NCBI GenBank assembly: GCA_036480335.1
Contig: JAZGGH010000137.1
Coordinates: forward strand, 1 to 44,024
From: JAZGER01 sp036480335
GTDB lineage: Bacteria > Pseudomonadota > Gammaproteobacteria > DSM-19610
Length of the DNA stretch: 44,024 nucleotides
Reading direction: 5' to 3'
Shown here: one piece after another, positions 17,960 to 27,137 of the stretch
How the letters are laid out: each line of letters begins with the position of its first letter
How positions within the stretch are numbered: the stretch's first letter is position 1
Translations under genes and position numbers: made by a program
Notes under the pieces: generated by a model
Told to the model about the DNA's origin: nothing
What the model saw: only the letters and a program-made list of their open reading frames with translations
Database searches by the model: none

Positions 17960-19585
17960 TTGAAAACTATGCAGATGCATAGTTTTTTCCTGGTGGTCTG
18001 TTTCCTGACTGGATACAGTCTGGCTCTGGCTACTGAGGCCAATGAGCCAGTACAGCTTAACCGCCCGGTTTTCTGTCATAAGCTTTCACTCCTCGCATGT
18101 TTGACGGATACGTCGAGAAATCCTGACCCGAGTATTAGGCTTAACCGTGAGCTACTGATCCCTCTGTATGTTGCTCGGCAGTCCCGACCGCTTTGGACTC
18201 ATGAACAAGGGTTGAATACCATCGGCCACGCCTGGCTGATTATTTTGCGAAAAGCTGGCGTTCATGGGCTGGATCCAGAAACCTACTCCCTGTCGGAAAT
18301 AGAGAATAGTCTGCACACCTCCCCGGATAATTTGCTCACGCTGGAGCTATTGTTGTCAGACGCTTTTCTGCGTTTCAGTGAAAATATGTATTCAGGCCAG
18401 GCGTCTGTACCACAGCGCCCCGATGTGAATTATGTTCGTAAGGCCATTTTTTCTCCACTTCTGGGCCTGATAAATATCACTTCGTTAGCTGACTTTGAAC
18501 ATTTGCTGGATGTGTTCATTCCTGAGAATGCGGCTTACCGGGGCTTGCAAAAGGAACTCGCTGTTTTCCAACAACGACAGCAACGGGGCGAGTGGAAAAT
18601 GCTTGACGCGGGCCCATCATTGAAGCAGGGGGTTCGGCATTATCAGGTAATCAATCTGCGCAATCTATTGCGGTTATTGGGTGATTTTTCGGCAGAAATG
18701 CAGGCGGACCCCTACTATTTTTCGCAGGCGCTTGAACGAGCAGTAAAGTCGTTTCAGCATCGTCATCATCTGGTGGTTGACGGAGTGGTGGGTTTTACCA
18801 CACGCCAGGAAATGTCTGTATCTCCTGCAAGGCGTATAGAACAGATCAGGCTTTCACTTGAAAGGTTACGACAATTACCTGCAAATCTGGGTGACCACTA
18901 TCTGTGGGTGAACCTTGCGGCTTCTACTCTGACTCTGTTTGAAGAAAACAAAGAAGCATTGACGATGCGGGTGGTGATAGGGCGACCGCAGCGTTCGACA
19001 CCGACCATCACGAGTGTGCTGAAAACCATTGTGGTGAATCCTGAATGGGTGGTTCCCAGACGACTGGCTGTAGAAGATTTACTGCCGATGCAACAACTGG
19101 ATCCCGAGTTTCTTGGCAGCAAGCAGATTCGCGTACTTAGCGGCTGGGCGGGTGTGCAAACAGAAGTTGCTACGAATACTATCGACTGGTCAAAGCTGAG
19201 CAGTGATTATTTTCCTTACCAACTGCGGCAATCAGCGGGAAAAACCAACAGCCTGGGGCGTTTCAAATTCCTGTTTGATAATCCTTTTGAGATTTATTTG
19301 CACGATACTCCAGTCAAACGCCTGTTTCAGTTAGAGAGGCGTGCCTTCAGTTCGGGTTGTATACGATTGGAAAAGCCGACATTACTGGCTAAACGTCTAT
19401 TGCAGCAGGAAGCAAGTTTGTCGTCTATGCAGATATTATCATTTTTACAATCTGACAGGACGAAATCGTTACGTTTGAAAAATACGATTCCTATCTATAT
19501 CGTTTATCTGACTGCCTGGGTGACGAATAATGAAATGCATTTTCAGCGGGATTTTTATCATCGCGATGTGGCAGCGTTGCATTAG
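17960..19585 (+). CDS. L,D-transpeptidase (YcbB/LdtD-like)
   Basis: A periplasmic enzyme that forms 3-3 peptidoglycan cross-links. The order of domains is signal peptide (MQMHSFFLVVCFLTGYSLALA region), N-terminal scaffold (about 50-260), PG_binding_1 domain (VKSFQHRHHLVVDGVVGFTT, about 275-295) and YkuD catalytic domain (about 315-480). The catalytic motif HDTP...SSGCIRLEKP carries the nucleophilic Cys. I chose TTG 17960, which has AGGGA 8 nt upstream (17947-17951); ATG 17969 is an alternative. An ATG at 17927 would lie inside the preceding terminator and is unlikely. The length suits the YcbB group. Confidence 0.9.
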   Translation: MKTMQMHSFFLVVCFLTGYSLALATEANEPVQLNRPVFCHKLSLLACLTDTSRNPDPSIRLNRELLIPLYVARQSRPLWTHEQGLNTIGHAWLIILRKAGVHGLDPETYSLSEIENSLHTSPDNLLTLELLLSDAFLRFSENMYSGQASVPQRPDVNYVRKAIFSPLLGLINITSLADFEHLLDVFIPENAAYRGLQKELAVFQQRQQRGEWKMLDAGPSLKQGVRHYQVINLRNLLRLLGDFSAEMQADPYYFSQALERAVKSFQHRHHLVVDGVVGFTTRQEMSVSPARRIEQIRLSLERLRQLPANLGDHYLWVNLAASTLTLFEENKEALTMRVVIGRPQRSTPTITSVLKTIVVNPEWVVPRRLAVEDLLPMQQLDPEFLGSKQIRVLSGWAGVQTEVATNTIDWSKLSSDYFPYQLRQSAGKTNSLGRFKFLFDNPFEIYLHDTPVKRLFQLERRAFSSGCIRLEKPTLLAKRLLQQEASLSSMQILSFLQSDRTKSLRLKNTIPIYIVYLTAWVTNNEMHFQRDFYHRDVAALH

Positions 19586-19710
19586 CGTAGAAAATAATCA
19601 GTGAATAATCTGTGGTTCTTAACAAGTTTTTACTTGATATTACGGTCTGAATGCCGATACTGTAAAGCATTAATTAACAAGTAAATAATGGATCATGGAG
19701 ACGGCCAACG

Positions 19711-20586
19711 ATGGCGAAGCCCACGTTTATAGGAATCGGCGCACAAAAATGTGCGTCAACATGGATTTACGACATATTGGCGGATCATCCCGATGTCATT
19801 TTGAGTGAGAAAAAAGAGGTTGATTACTTCTCCTATCACTATGACCATGGGCGCCAGTGGTACGAATCCAGTTTTGCTGCGAATAACCGGTCTTTTATCG
19901 CCGCAGGTGAAATCTCACCTTCCTATTTTCATGAGCCCGCGGTGCCCGAACGCATCCTTGCCCAGTATCCGGATGCTAAGATTCTGGTTGCTCTGCGTGA
20001 TCCGGTAAAACGTGCTATTTCCAACCATAAACACGAAATCCGCGTAGGCCATTTGAGCGGTGATGATTTGAGTCTAGAATTTGGATTGGCCAACAACTCT
20101 ACTTATATAGATCAGGGGCTGTATGCGAAACATCTACAGCGATGGTTTGAGGTGTTTCCCAGAGAACAGATTCTGGTGCTATTATTCGAAGATATCATCG
20201 GTGACAAGCAAGTGGCCGCAAAACAAATTTTCAATTTTCTGGGAATTGCTGAGAACCATTCTCCGGCTGCGCTTAATAGCCAGTCGAATCCAAGTTATGT
20301 GAATAAATTCCGTGGACTGGAGTCATTCAGACGTTCATTGCGCCAGACAATGAGCAAACTGGGGCTTGATAGTGTCTGGACATTTCTGCAGAAAGCAGGC
20401 TTGCAAAAGCTCTATGCCAGCCTCAATAAGAAGCCCAGTGAATCGGTTATTCCACCCACTTCGGAAGTGACAAAGCAACAACTGGCTTTGGCATTTAGAG
20501 AGGATATTGAAAAACTGGAAAAAATGCTCAACAGAGATCTGTCAGCCTGGAAAGCATCTGCCACCAATGCTGGCCAGAATGTGTAA
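19711..20586 (+). CDS. Sulfotransferase domain protein
   Basis: A 291-aa cytoplasmic PAPS-dependent sulfotransferase. The 5'-phosphosulfate loop is GAQKCASTWIYDIL (residues 10-23; Lys13 the likely catalytic residue) and the 3'-phosphate-binding region is VALRDPVKRAISNHKHEI (about 91-108). This is the bacterial group related to heparan sulfate N-sulfotransferases. It sits in front of two glycosyltransferases and galU, so the substrate is likely a sugar of a surface polysaccharide; the substrate itself is inferred. It is separated from the next gene by 64 bp. Confidence 0.85.
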   Translation: MAKPTFIGIGAQKCASTWIYDILADHPDVILSEKKEVDYFSYHYDHGRQWYESSFAANNRSFIAAGEISPSYFHEPAVPERILAQYPDAKILVALRDPVKRAISNHKHEIRVGHLSGDDLSLEFGLANNSTYIDQGLYAKHLQRWFEVFPREQILVLLFEDIIGDKQVAAKQIFNFLGIAENHSPAALNSQSNPSYVNKFRGLESFRRSLRQTMSKLGLDSVWTFLQKAGLQKLYASLNKKPSESVIPPTSEVTKQQLALAFREDIEKLEKMLNRDLSAWKASATNAGQNV

Positions 20587-20650
20587 ATTTTTGATAAACA
20601 CTGTCGTTAAAGAGTGGCAGCTCAATAGCCTTAATTTAGATAATTAACTT

Positions 20651-21919
20651 ATGACCAAACCAAGATTACTATCCCTGAATTCCTATCATTATCGGCGTGG
20701 TGGTTCAGATGCCGTGTATTTTGAACACGATCAAATGTTCCGCGAGCATGGCTGGGATACCGGGTTTTTTTCCATGCACCATCCGAATAATGATCCATCG
20801 GAGTGGAGTAAATATTTTATTGATGAGCTGGAATTCGGTTCAGAATATGGCCTGATGGACAAGTTATCTATGGCTGGCAAGGTGATCTATTCGCTGGAAG
20901 CGAAGAAAAAAATCAATCAATTGATTGATGACTGGCGACCGGATATTGCACATGCACATTGTATTTATCACCACCTGTCTCCTTCAGCACTGGCGGCGCT
21001 GAAAGAAAGAGGTATCCCAACAGTCATGACGGCACATGATCTGAAGCTGGCCTGTCCCGCATATAAAATGCTTAACAGCAATGGCATTTGTGAAAAATGC
21101 AAAGGTGGTAATCTGTTACATGTGGTCAAAAATCGCTGTTTACACGGATCACTGATGGTCAGTACATTGGTGATGGTGGAATCTGCTGTGCATAAACTGT
21201 TCGGTATGTACCGAAAAAATCTCGACAAAATAGTTGTGCCGAGTCGATTTTTTGAAAATAAACTGATTGAATGGGGCTGGCCTGCTGATAAGCTTGTGTA
21301 TATCCCTAATAATATTGATGTTAGCCATTATGAACCCCAGCACCAGGCGGGTGACTACCTGTTTTACTTTGGTCGGCTTGCGCCGGAAAAAGGTGTCGGA
21401 ACATTGCTCAGGGCTGTCGCTAAAACAGGAATGAAATTACACCTGGCCGGAACAGGACCAGTAGAAGATGAATTGCAGGCACTGGCAAAAGAACTGAAAT
21501 GCGATGCAACCTTTCATGGTTTCTGCAAGAAAGAAGAGTTTTTGCCGATGTTGAATAATGCCAGAGCCGTTGTGTTGCCATCTGAATGGTATGAAAATGC
21601 ACCTATGAGTGTGCTTGAGGCCTATGCACTGGGTAAAATTGTTATCGGTGCTGATATTGGTGGTATCCCGGAAATGATTGAAGAAGGTAATACCGGTTAC
21701 CTGTTTGAGAGCGGTAATATGGATCAGTTAAGTGGCATAATCGAGAAAGTGTTTGCTCAGTCTGACAGCGAAATTATCGACATGGGACAGGCTGCCAGGG
21801 ACTATGTGGCGAATAAATTTACGGCGCAACGTTATTACCAATCAATGGCAGAGCTGTATGCATCTCTGGGTGCTGGCTCGATTCAGCTGGACGAACAAGC
21901 AGTTAGCGTGACAGGCTGA
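20651..21919 (+). CDS. Glycosyltransferase family 4
   Basis: A 422-aa GT-B fold retaining glycosyltransferase. The N-terminal domain begins LSLNSYHYRRGGSDAVYFEHD, here cited as fragments LSLNSYHYRRGG and DAVYFE, typical of polysaccharide GT4 enzymes. The C-terminal nucleotide-sugar domain has FYFGRLAPEKGVGTLL-like and the EX7E-type stretch WYENAPMSVLEAYALGK (about 315-331). A Cys cluster (ICEKCKGGNLLHVVKNRC, about 139-156) occurs in many GT4 enzymes of this type. The sugar donor cannot be read from sequence. It lies between the sulfotransferase and the DUF1972 glycosyltransferase in a likely operon for surface polysaccharide. Confidence 0.9.
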   Translation: MTKPRLLSLNSYHYRRGGSDAVYFEHDQMFREHGWDTGFFSMHHPNNDPSEWSKYFIDELEFGSEYGLMDKLSMAGKVIYSLEAKKKINQLIDDWRPDIAHAHCIYHHLSPSALAALKERGIPTVMTAHDLKLACPAYKMLNSNGICEKCKGGNLLHVVKNRCLHGSLMVSTLVMVESAVHKLFGMYRKNLDKIVVPSRFFENKLIEWGWPADKLVYIPNNIDVSHYEPQHQAGDYLFYFGRLAPEKGVGTLLRAVAKTGMKLHLAGTGPVEDELQALAKELKCDATFHGFCKKEEFLPMLNNARAVVLPSEWYENAPMSVLEAYALGKIVIGADIGGIPEMIEEGNTGYLFESGNMDQLSGIIEKVFAQSDSEIIDMGQAARDYVANKFTAQRYYQSMAELYASLGAGSIQLDEQAVSVTG

Positions 21920-21964
21920 TCTTTCGATGATCAGATCATTTCATTGTGAAAAGGAAATCTTCCT

Positions 21965-23086
21965 GTGAGTGAAAAAAAGAAATTATTCATCCATGGTATT
22001 CGCGGTATTCCTGCCAGCCATGGTGGTTTCGAGACCTTTGCAGAATTTCTGGCCCCGTATCTGGTTCAGAATGGCTGGGATGTGACGGTGTATTGCCAGG
22101 AATTAGGCAATGGCGCTCCTTATACCGATGAATGGAACGGCGTTGAGTTGATTCATATTCCTGTTTCCAGTGACGGTACCAAGGGATCGATCCTGTTCGA
22201 CTGGTTGTCGGTAAAGGACGCGACGCGCAAGCAAGGTCTCAACCTGACGTTGGGATACAATACGGCCATTTTTTCAACGTATCTGCGCTTGAAAGGCAAA
22301 AAAAACCTGATCAATATGGACGGTATTGAATGGAAGCGGCAGAAATGGTCAAAACCCATTCGGGCGTGGTTTTATATCAATGAACGTTTCGGTTGTTGGC
22401 TGGGCGATCATTTGTTGGCCGATCATCCGGAGATTTGTAACCATCTGGCGACTCGTGTCAGTCGGGACAAAATCACCACCATTCCGTATGGCTCTGATTT
22501 GTTGCTGGCTGCTGATGCTACCATTCTTGAACAATATGATGTCGAACCAAACAAGTATGCACTGGTGATTGCGCGGCCTGAGCCAGAGAATTCCATTCGT
22601 GAAATTGTTGCGGCTTTTTCCAGCAAGCCACGGGATTATAAACTGGTTGTGCTGGGGAATTATGATCCGGATACAACGCCTTATCACAAGGAAGTCCTGG
22701 ATGCTGCAAATGACAATGTGAAGTTTGTCGGCGCGATTTACGATCATACCATCGTCAATACTCTGCGATTTTATACGCGTCTGTATCTTCATGGCCATCA
22801 GGTTGGTGGTACCAACCCTTCTCTGGTTGAAATGCTGGGAGCCGGGGCGCCGGTACTGGCTCACGATAATAAATTTAATCGCTGGGTGGCAGGTGAGGGC
22901 GCACATTTCTTTGCGGATGAGGCTGGATGCAGTATAGAGTTTGATCGTATTCTTGATGATGAGGCAGAACTGGATAATATGCGTAATGCTAGCAGAAGTC
23001 AGCATGAGCGGGAGTTTACCTGGGACAAGGTGTTGAAAGAATATGACGATATACTCACGGAATGGTATGCAAAAGTCCGGTCGTAA
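21965..23086 (+). CDS. DUF1972-type glycosyltransferase (rhamnosyltransferase-like)
   Basis: A 373-aa glycosyltransferase whose N-terminus FIHGIRGIPASHGGFETFAE (residues 8-27) is the DUF1972 signature found in beta-1,4-rhamnosyltransferases such as Cps2T. The C-terminal GT1-type domain has YLHGHQVGGTNPSLVEMLGA (about 276-295). It starts at GTG 21965 with AAAGGAAA upstream, 45 nt after the GT4 gene. It probably adds a sugar to the same polysaccharide; rhamnose as donor is only suggested by family. The 200-bp gap downstream to galU is AT-rich and likely holds the galU promoter. Confidence 0.88.
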   Translation: MSEKKKLFIHGIRGIPASHGGFETFAEFLAPYLVQNGWDVTVYCQELGNGAPYTDEWNGVELIHIPVSSDGTKGSILFDWLSVKDATRKQGLNLTLGYNTAIFSTYLRLKGKKNLINMDGIEWKRQKWSKPIRAWFYINERFGCWLGDHLLADHPEICNHLATRVSRDKITTIPYGSDLLLAADATILEQYDVEPNKYALVIARPEPENSIREIVAAFSSKPRDYKLVVLGNYDPDTTPYHKEVLDAANDNVKFVGAIYDHTIVNTLRFYTRLYLHGHQVGGTNPSLVEMLGAGAPVLAHDNKFNRWVAGEGAHFFADEAGCSIEFDRILDDEAELDNMRNASRSQHEREFTWDKVLKEYDDILTEWYAKVRS

Positions 23087-23289
23087 TATTTGATATCCTG
23101 TTCATGTTATAGTACACTCATACCAGAATAAGTCTGAATAATAATTATTAGAATAATGTGCTTGTCAAATTTTGTAATTTGTTTAGCCTGCATGTATTAA
23201 TATGTTAATATTCTAAATTAATTGATTTTGAAAAAAATAACAAATGTATTTATTTGTGGTGTTTAGTTAAATGGAGAAAGGTGGTGGAT

Positions 23290-24213
23290 ATGAAGTCTCA
23301 GAATAAAGTAAAAAAGGCTGTTTTCCCTGTTGCGGGTCTCGGAACCCGATTCCTTCCAGCTACCAAGGCGGTTGCCAAGGAAATGTTACCGATTGTCGAT
23401 AAGCCACTCATACAATATGCAACAGAAGAAGCCGTAGCTGCCGGTATTGAGGAGCTGATTTTTGTAACCAGCAGCAGCAAGCGAGCCATAGAAGATCATT
23501 TTGATAAAAATTATGAGCTGGAATCCGAGCTTGAGAAAAAGCAGAAGCATGATTTACTCGAACTAACAAAAAATATTATCCCGAAAGGTGTTAGTTGTGT
23601 GTTTGTGCGCCAGCCTGAAGCCCTGGGTCTTGGCCATGCTGTTTTATGCGCCAGACCCGTTGTCGGTGATAACCCTTTTGCTGTGATTCTTGCGGATGAT
23701 TTGATTGATGGCGGTCGGGTTTCCTGTATGGCGCAAATGGTCAATCAGTTTGAGTATAATCGTTGCAGTGTGCTAGGTGTTGAGCCGGTGCCCATAGAAG
23801 AGACGCAAAAATACGGCGTTATTAGCCCGGATGAATTGAATAAGAAACTCTGTGGCGTTAAAGGCATTGTCGAAAAACCTGCGCCACAAGATGCACCGTC
23901 CAATCTTGCTGTTGTGGGTAGATATATCCTGACGCCAAGAATTTTTGAGTTGCTGGAAAATACCCCTCGTGGCGCTGGAAACGAAATTCAGTTGACCGAT
24001 GCGATTGAAGCGCTGTTACATGAAGAGCAGGTACTCGGTTATCAGTTTGATGGCGTGCGTTATGATTGTGGCAGCAAGCTCGGATATCTGCAAGCGACCG
24101 TAGAATATGCTTTACGGCATGAAATGCTGGGCGCGGATTTTGAGGCTTACCTGCACAAGTTCATGCAAAAAGAAGCTAACAAGGTTGCATCGTTACGTAA
24201 GAAAGTTGGCTAG
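23290..24213 (+). CDS. galU: UTP--glucose-1-phosphate uridylyltransferase
   Basis: Makes UDP-glucose from UTP and glucose-1-phosphate, a precursor for capsule, LPS and exopolysaccharide. The nucleotide-binding signature FPVAGLGTRFLPATKAVAKEML spans the N-terminus (fragments FPVAGLGTRFLPATKA and KEML), with the sugar-binding region GVVEKP-like GIVEKPAP near residue 190 and YDCGSKLGY near 270. The start is ATG 23290 with AAAGGTGG just upstream; an open extension to 23254 lacks family similarity. The product is 307 aa, slightly longer than E. coli GalU. It is the last chromosomal protein gene before the tRNA and the integrated element. Confidence 0.95.
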   Translation: MKSQNKVKKAVFPVAGLGTRFLPATKAVAKEMLPIVDKPLIQYATEEAVAAGIEELIFVTSSSKRAIEDHFDKNYELESELEKKQKHDLLELTKNIIPKGVSCVFVRQPEALGLGHAVLCARPVVGDNPFAVILADDLIDGGRVSCMAQMVNQFEYNRCSVLGVEPVPIEETQKYGVISPDELNKKLCGVKGIVEKPAPQDAPSNLAVVGRYILTPRIFELLENTPRGAGNEIQLTDAIEALLHEEQVLGYQFDGVRYDCGSKLGYLQATVEYALRHEMLGADFEAYLHKFMQKEANKVASLRKKVG

Positions 24214-24310
24214 GAACCCGTTGATTGTTCCAATTTATCCTGATAGATGATGGATTGGCTACAACCTGGGGATTTATTCATACTGAAAACGTGGAAACAA
24301 AGAAAAATAG

Positions 24311-24339
24311 TTGACCCGTGAGTACGAGTTACGTATTAT
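24311..24339 (+). promoter_or_regulatory. Sigma-70 promoter of tRNA-Asn
   Basis: TTGACC (24311-24316) and TATTAT (24334-24339) are separated by exactly 17 bp, about 25 bp before the tRNA 5' end. This is a strong match to the housekeeping consensus. Confidence 0.8.
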
Positions 24340-24364
24340 TTCGCCATCCTGATTCAGGATAAAT

Positions 24365-24440
24365 TCCCCTGTAGCTCAGTTGGTAGAGCGGATGACTGTT
24401 AATCATTAGGTCCCTGGTTCGAGCCCGGGCAGGGGAGCCA
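24365..24440 (+). tRNA. tRNA-Asn (anticodon GTT)
   Basis: A complete 76-nt cloverleaf: acceptor TCCCCTG (24365-24371) with CAGGGGA (24430-24436), D-arm with AGCTCAGTTGGTAGAGC, anticodon loop CTGTTAA with GTT at 24398-24400, T-arm GGTTCGAGCC, and an encoded CCA at 24438-24440. Element genes start 67 bp downstream. Confidence 0.97.
24416..24440 (+). other. Probable attachment site (att) of the integrative element
   Basis: PFGI-1/PAPI-1-class elements integrate at the 3' ends of tRNA genes, and the ParA end of the element begins right after this tRNA-Asn. The T-arm-to-CCA segment is therefore the likely att core. The exact core length cannot be set because the other end and the integrase lie outside the window. 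Confidence 0.55.
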
Positions 24441-24477
24441 AATTAATCGATATTAATGGGCCACATGCGCTGCGAAT

Positions 24478-24495
24478 AACGTTTATAACGTTTAT
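24478..24495 (+). promoter_or_regulatory. Tandem 9-mer upstream of parA
   Basis: AACGTTTAT occurs twice back to back (24478-24486 and 24487-24495), ending just before the parA ribosome binding site CGGAGG (24497-24502). It may be an operator for autoregulation by the Par proteins or a site for an excision factor. The role is inferred from position only. Confidence 0.4.
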
Positions 24496-24507
24496 TCGGA
24501 GGCTGAC

Positions 24508-25374
24508 GTGGCTAGAATTTTTGCGATTGTATCGACCAAGGGTGGTGTTGGCAAAACCACCCTGACTGCCAATTTCGGCGGTATTCTTGCTGACATGGGA
24601 CAAAGAGTGTTGTTGATTGATGCCGATCATCAGCAATCTCTAACAAATTATTACAAACTGGATTCTATTTCGTCCTCTGGCCTGCGCCAGCTGATCACGA
24701 CCGCGAATGCAACCGGCTGTATTTCTACTACTCAGATAGCCGGACTCGATATTGTCCTATCAGACGACCCCAATAAATCCCTCAATGACTGGTTGCGCCA
24801 GTCATCCAGTCATTATCAATACCTGCTCGCTGCTCTCAGCAATCTTGAGGGTTATGACTACGTCATCATTGACACCAAAGGCACCGACGGAACCGGCGAG
24901 TTGCAGGAAATGGCGATTCGAGCCAGTGACCAGCTGATCTCACCGATCACCCCTGAGTGGGTCAGTACCAAAGAGTTCATGCGCAATACGGTGACGATGC
25001 TACAACGTCTGGAGCCGCCACCGGGCATCCCCGGCGGATTACCGATCCCACCCATGATGGGCCTGATCTATGGTCTGGATCGCACCTCCGATACCGCGCA
25101 AGTGGCGCAAAATCTACGCAAAGCTTTTTATGATCAGTCTGCTGGCAAAATATCCATTTTAAATACGGTAGTACCCAGTGTCGCGGCTTATAACCAGGCG
25201 GCAGGCCAACAGGTGCCGGTCCACCGACATGAAACCAAACGGTACGGCAGCAGTAAAACCCTTTCCGCGCACGACACGATGCTTAGCCTGGTCCACGAAT
25301 TACTCCCCCATCTATCCGATATCACCCCGGCGATAAAAGCAACACGATCCAGCAAGGAGGCATCCAATGGCTAA
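24508..25374 (+). CDS. parA: ParA-family ATPase of the integrative element (Soj-like)
   Basis: A 288-aa Walker-type partition ATPase. The deviant Walker A is KGGVGKTT (residues 11-18), Walker A' includes LLIDADHQQS (about 35-44), and Walker B-like YDYVIIDTKGTDG is near 115-127. Members at this position in PAPI-1/PFGI-1 elements maintain the excised circular form. It starts at GTG 24508 with a perfect CGGAGG 5 nt upstream. Its stop overlaps the parB start (ATGGCTAA), so translation is coupled. It is the first element gene after the tRNA. Confidence 0.93.
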   Translation: MARIFAIVSTKGGVGKTTLTANFGGILADMGQRVLLIDADHQQSLTNYYKLDSISSSGLRQLITTANATGCISTTQIAGLDIVLSDDPNKSLNDWLRQSSSHYQYLLAALSNLEGYDYVIIDTKGTDGTGELQEMAIRASDQLISPITPEWVSTKEFMRNTVTMLQRLEPPPGIPGGLPIPPMMGLIYGLDRTSDTAQVAQNLRKAFYDQSAGKISILNTVVPSVAAYNQAAGQQVPVHRHETKRYGSSKTLSAHDTMLSLVHELLPHLSDITPAIKATRSSKEASNG

Positions 25375-27118
25375 GCAACGCAGCGAACAAGATGTAATCG
25401 ATTTACTCAACCCGCCAACCTACGGGGCTACCGATAACGGCAGGCTCCCGGATCCGCTGTGCAAAGCGCACATCGATGTCACGATAGATCAATTAATGCC
25501 GTATGACGGCAATCCCCGGCAATCGCGCAATCCAAAATATGACGAAATTAAAGCATCGATTCACCAGCGCGGACTGGATCATCCGCCGAAAGTGACTCGA
25601 CGCCATCCGGATGATGACAAATACATGATTCTGGACGGCGGTAATACCCGCCTGCAGATTCTTCAAGAGTTATTTGAAGAAACCGGCGAAGAGCGTTTTA
25701 GTCGCCTGTCGGTTGACTTTCAGCCCTGGGTGGATGAGATCGATGCGCTGGCCGGTCATATGGTCGAAAACGAACAACGCGGCGATTTGTTGTTCGTTGA
25801 AAAATCGCTGGCGGCTGTTCGGATGCGTGAGCTGATCGAAGAAAAAACCGGTGAGGCTATTTCCGGTCGTGAGCTGGCGAAACAAATTACCCAGACCGGC
25901 TGGACATTAAGCCAGACACACCTGACCCGTTTTGAATACGCCACCAACCGCCTGCTCCCCTCGCTGCCCACGGCTTTTTGGGCGGGTGCTGGAGAGCCGG
26001 CTGTTAAACGCCTGCGAAAACTCGATACTGCTTATGCTCAATACTGGTGTAAACATTCAGGCGATGAAGAGGCTTTTGTGGCGCTATTTGATGACGTGTT
26101 AGCAGCCCATGATGACGAAACGCTGGATTATGACGGTATCCAGCAGGCGCTTGATATTGCTGTGAGTGAAGCACTTGATATCGATTATCAAACAGTCGCG
26201 GTGGAATGCGATGCATTGAGCAATGGTCGAAGTGGCGATACTCGCCTCTCTGGCCATCCTGAACAGCAGGTTACAACAGATATCGATAGCGGCAGTGACG
26301 GCACCCTGGGCGCGGATGACGTGCCAGGCGTTACCACGAATGCTGCAACCAATCCTCCATCATCTGTCTCGCCTGTCACAGATGGTCAACCTGCAGCGGT
26401 TGGCAAGGCGCAACCGCCCCTTTCGTCCCCACAAAGACCGGCGCCTGCTGCATCACAACCGAAGACTCCCACCAGCCCACCGCTTGCAGCAGCGGCTAAA
26501 ACTTCACCCGCGATGCCCGTACCGGAGGGGTTAGCGTCTCAGCAACGGCGTTGCTATGAACTGGCCTATCAGATTGCCAAACCCTGGGATATGCATTTAA
26601 AGGTGTTACCGATCACGCGGTTTTATGGTTTTGTTGTTGATATACCACGTCCGGATGATGTCATGGAGTATCAACACTGTCTCTCAGATTTATATCGAAC
26701 GCAAGTACCCATAGACCCGTTTATGCGGACACATATATGGAACCTGTTATGCGGATTATCGGCACAGCTACGTTGTACTTACATAGCGGAATACGTGCCA
26801 CAGAACTCGCATATCTATGAACTGTTGCAAAAACTGCCGCCTTCAGATGAGCCAGACAAGGATGGACGCCCCATGCCGGCAGACGGTGAGGACATGAAAG
26901 ATATTTACAATCAATACTGCAGAATTATTCCCATTATGATGGATCTAATCTCTGCGTATGCCCCGCCCAGCGTACTTGACGCGATGAACGAATTACAAAC
27001 CCTGCAGGCTGCCATGTGGCCCGAGGTACGTGATCAGCTTCTTGAGCGATACGCATGTTTGTTTGATGGTTCTGAAGTCCCCATCATCCACCAGTCTCAG
27101 AAAAACCGCTCATCATAG
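25367..27118 (+). CDS. parB: ParB-family protein of integrative elements (PFGI-1 class)
   Basis: A 583-aa ParB-like protein. The ParB N-terminal nuclease/CTPase-like domain lies at about 35-150 (LMPYDGNPRQSRNPKYDEI and YMILDGGNTRLQIL; MVENEQRGDL), followed by an HTH-like region (ISGRELAKQITQTGW, about 165-180). A Pro/Ala/Ser-rich linker (about 310-390) leads to a C-terminal domain without a recognised function. The size and layout match the PFGI-1-class ICE ParB family (TIGR03764). It overlaps parA by 8 bp and precedes the STY4528 gene by 19 bp. It likely binds a centromere-like site on the element; that site is not identified. Confidence 0.9.
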   Translation: MAKQRSEQDVIDLLNPPTYGATDNGRLPDPLCKAHIDVTIDQLMPYDGNPRQSRNPKYDEIKASIHQRGLDHPPKVTRRHPDDDKYMILDGGNTRLQILQELFEETGEERFSRLSVDFQPWVDEIDALAGHMVENEQRGDLLFVEKSLAAVRMRELIEEKTGEAISGRELAKQITQTGWTLSQTHLTRFEYATNRLLPSLPTAFWAGAGEPAVKRLRKLDTAYAQYWCKHSGDEEAFVALFDDVLAAHDDETLDYDGIQQALDIAVSEALDIDYQTVAVECDALSNGRSGDTRLSGHPEQQVTTDIDSGSDGTLGADDVPGVTTNAATNPPSSVSPVTDGQPAAVGKAQPPLSSPQRPAPAASQPKTPTSPPLAAAAKTSPAMPVPEGLASQQRRCYELAYQIAKPWDMHLKVLPITRFYGFVVDIPRPDDVMEYQHCLSDLYRTQVPIDPFMRTHIWNLLCGLSAQLRCTYIAEYVPQNSHIYELLQKLPPSDEPDKDGRPMPADGEDMKDIYNQYCRIIPIMMDLISAYAPPSVLDAMNELQTLQAAMWPEVRDQLLERYACLFDGSEVPIIHQSQKNRSS

Positions 27119-27137
27119 CAGACAGGGATTTTAGACG

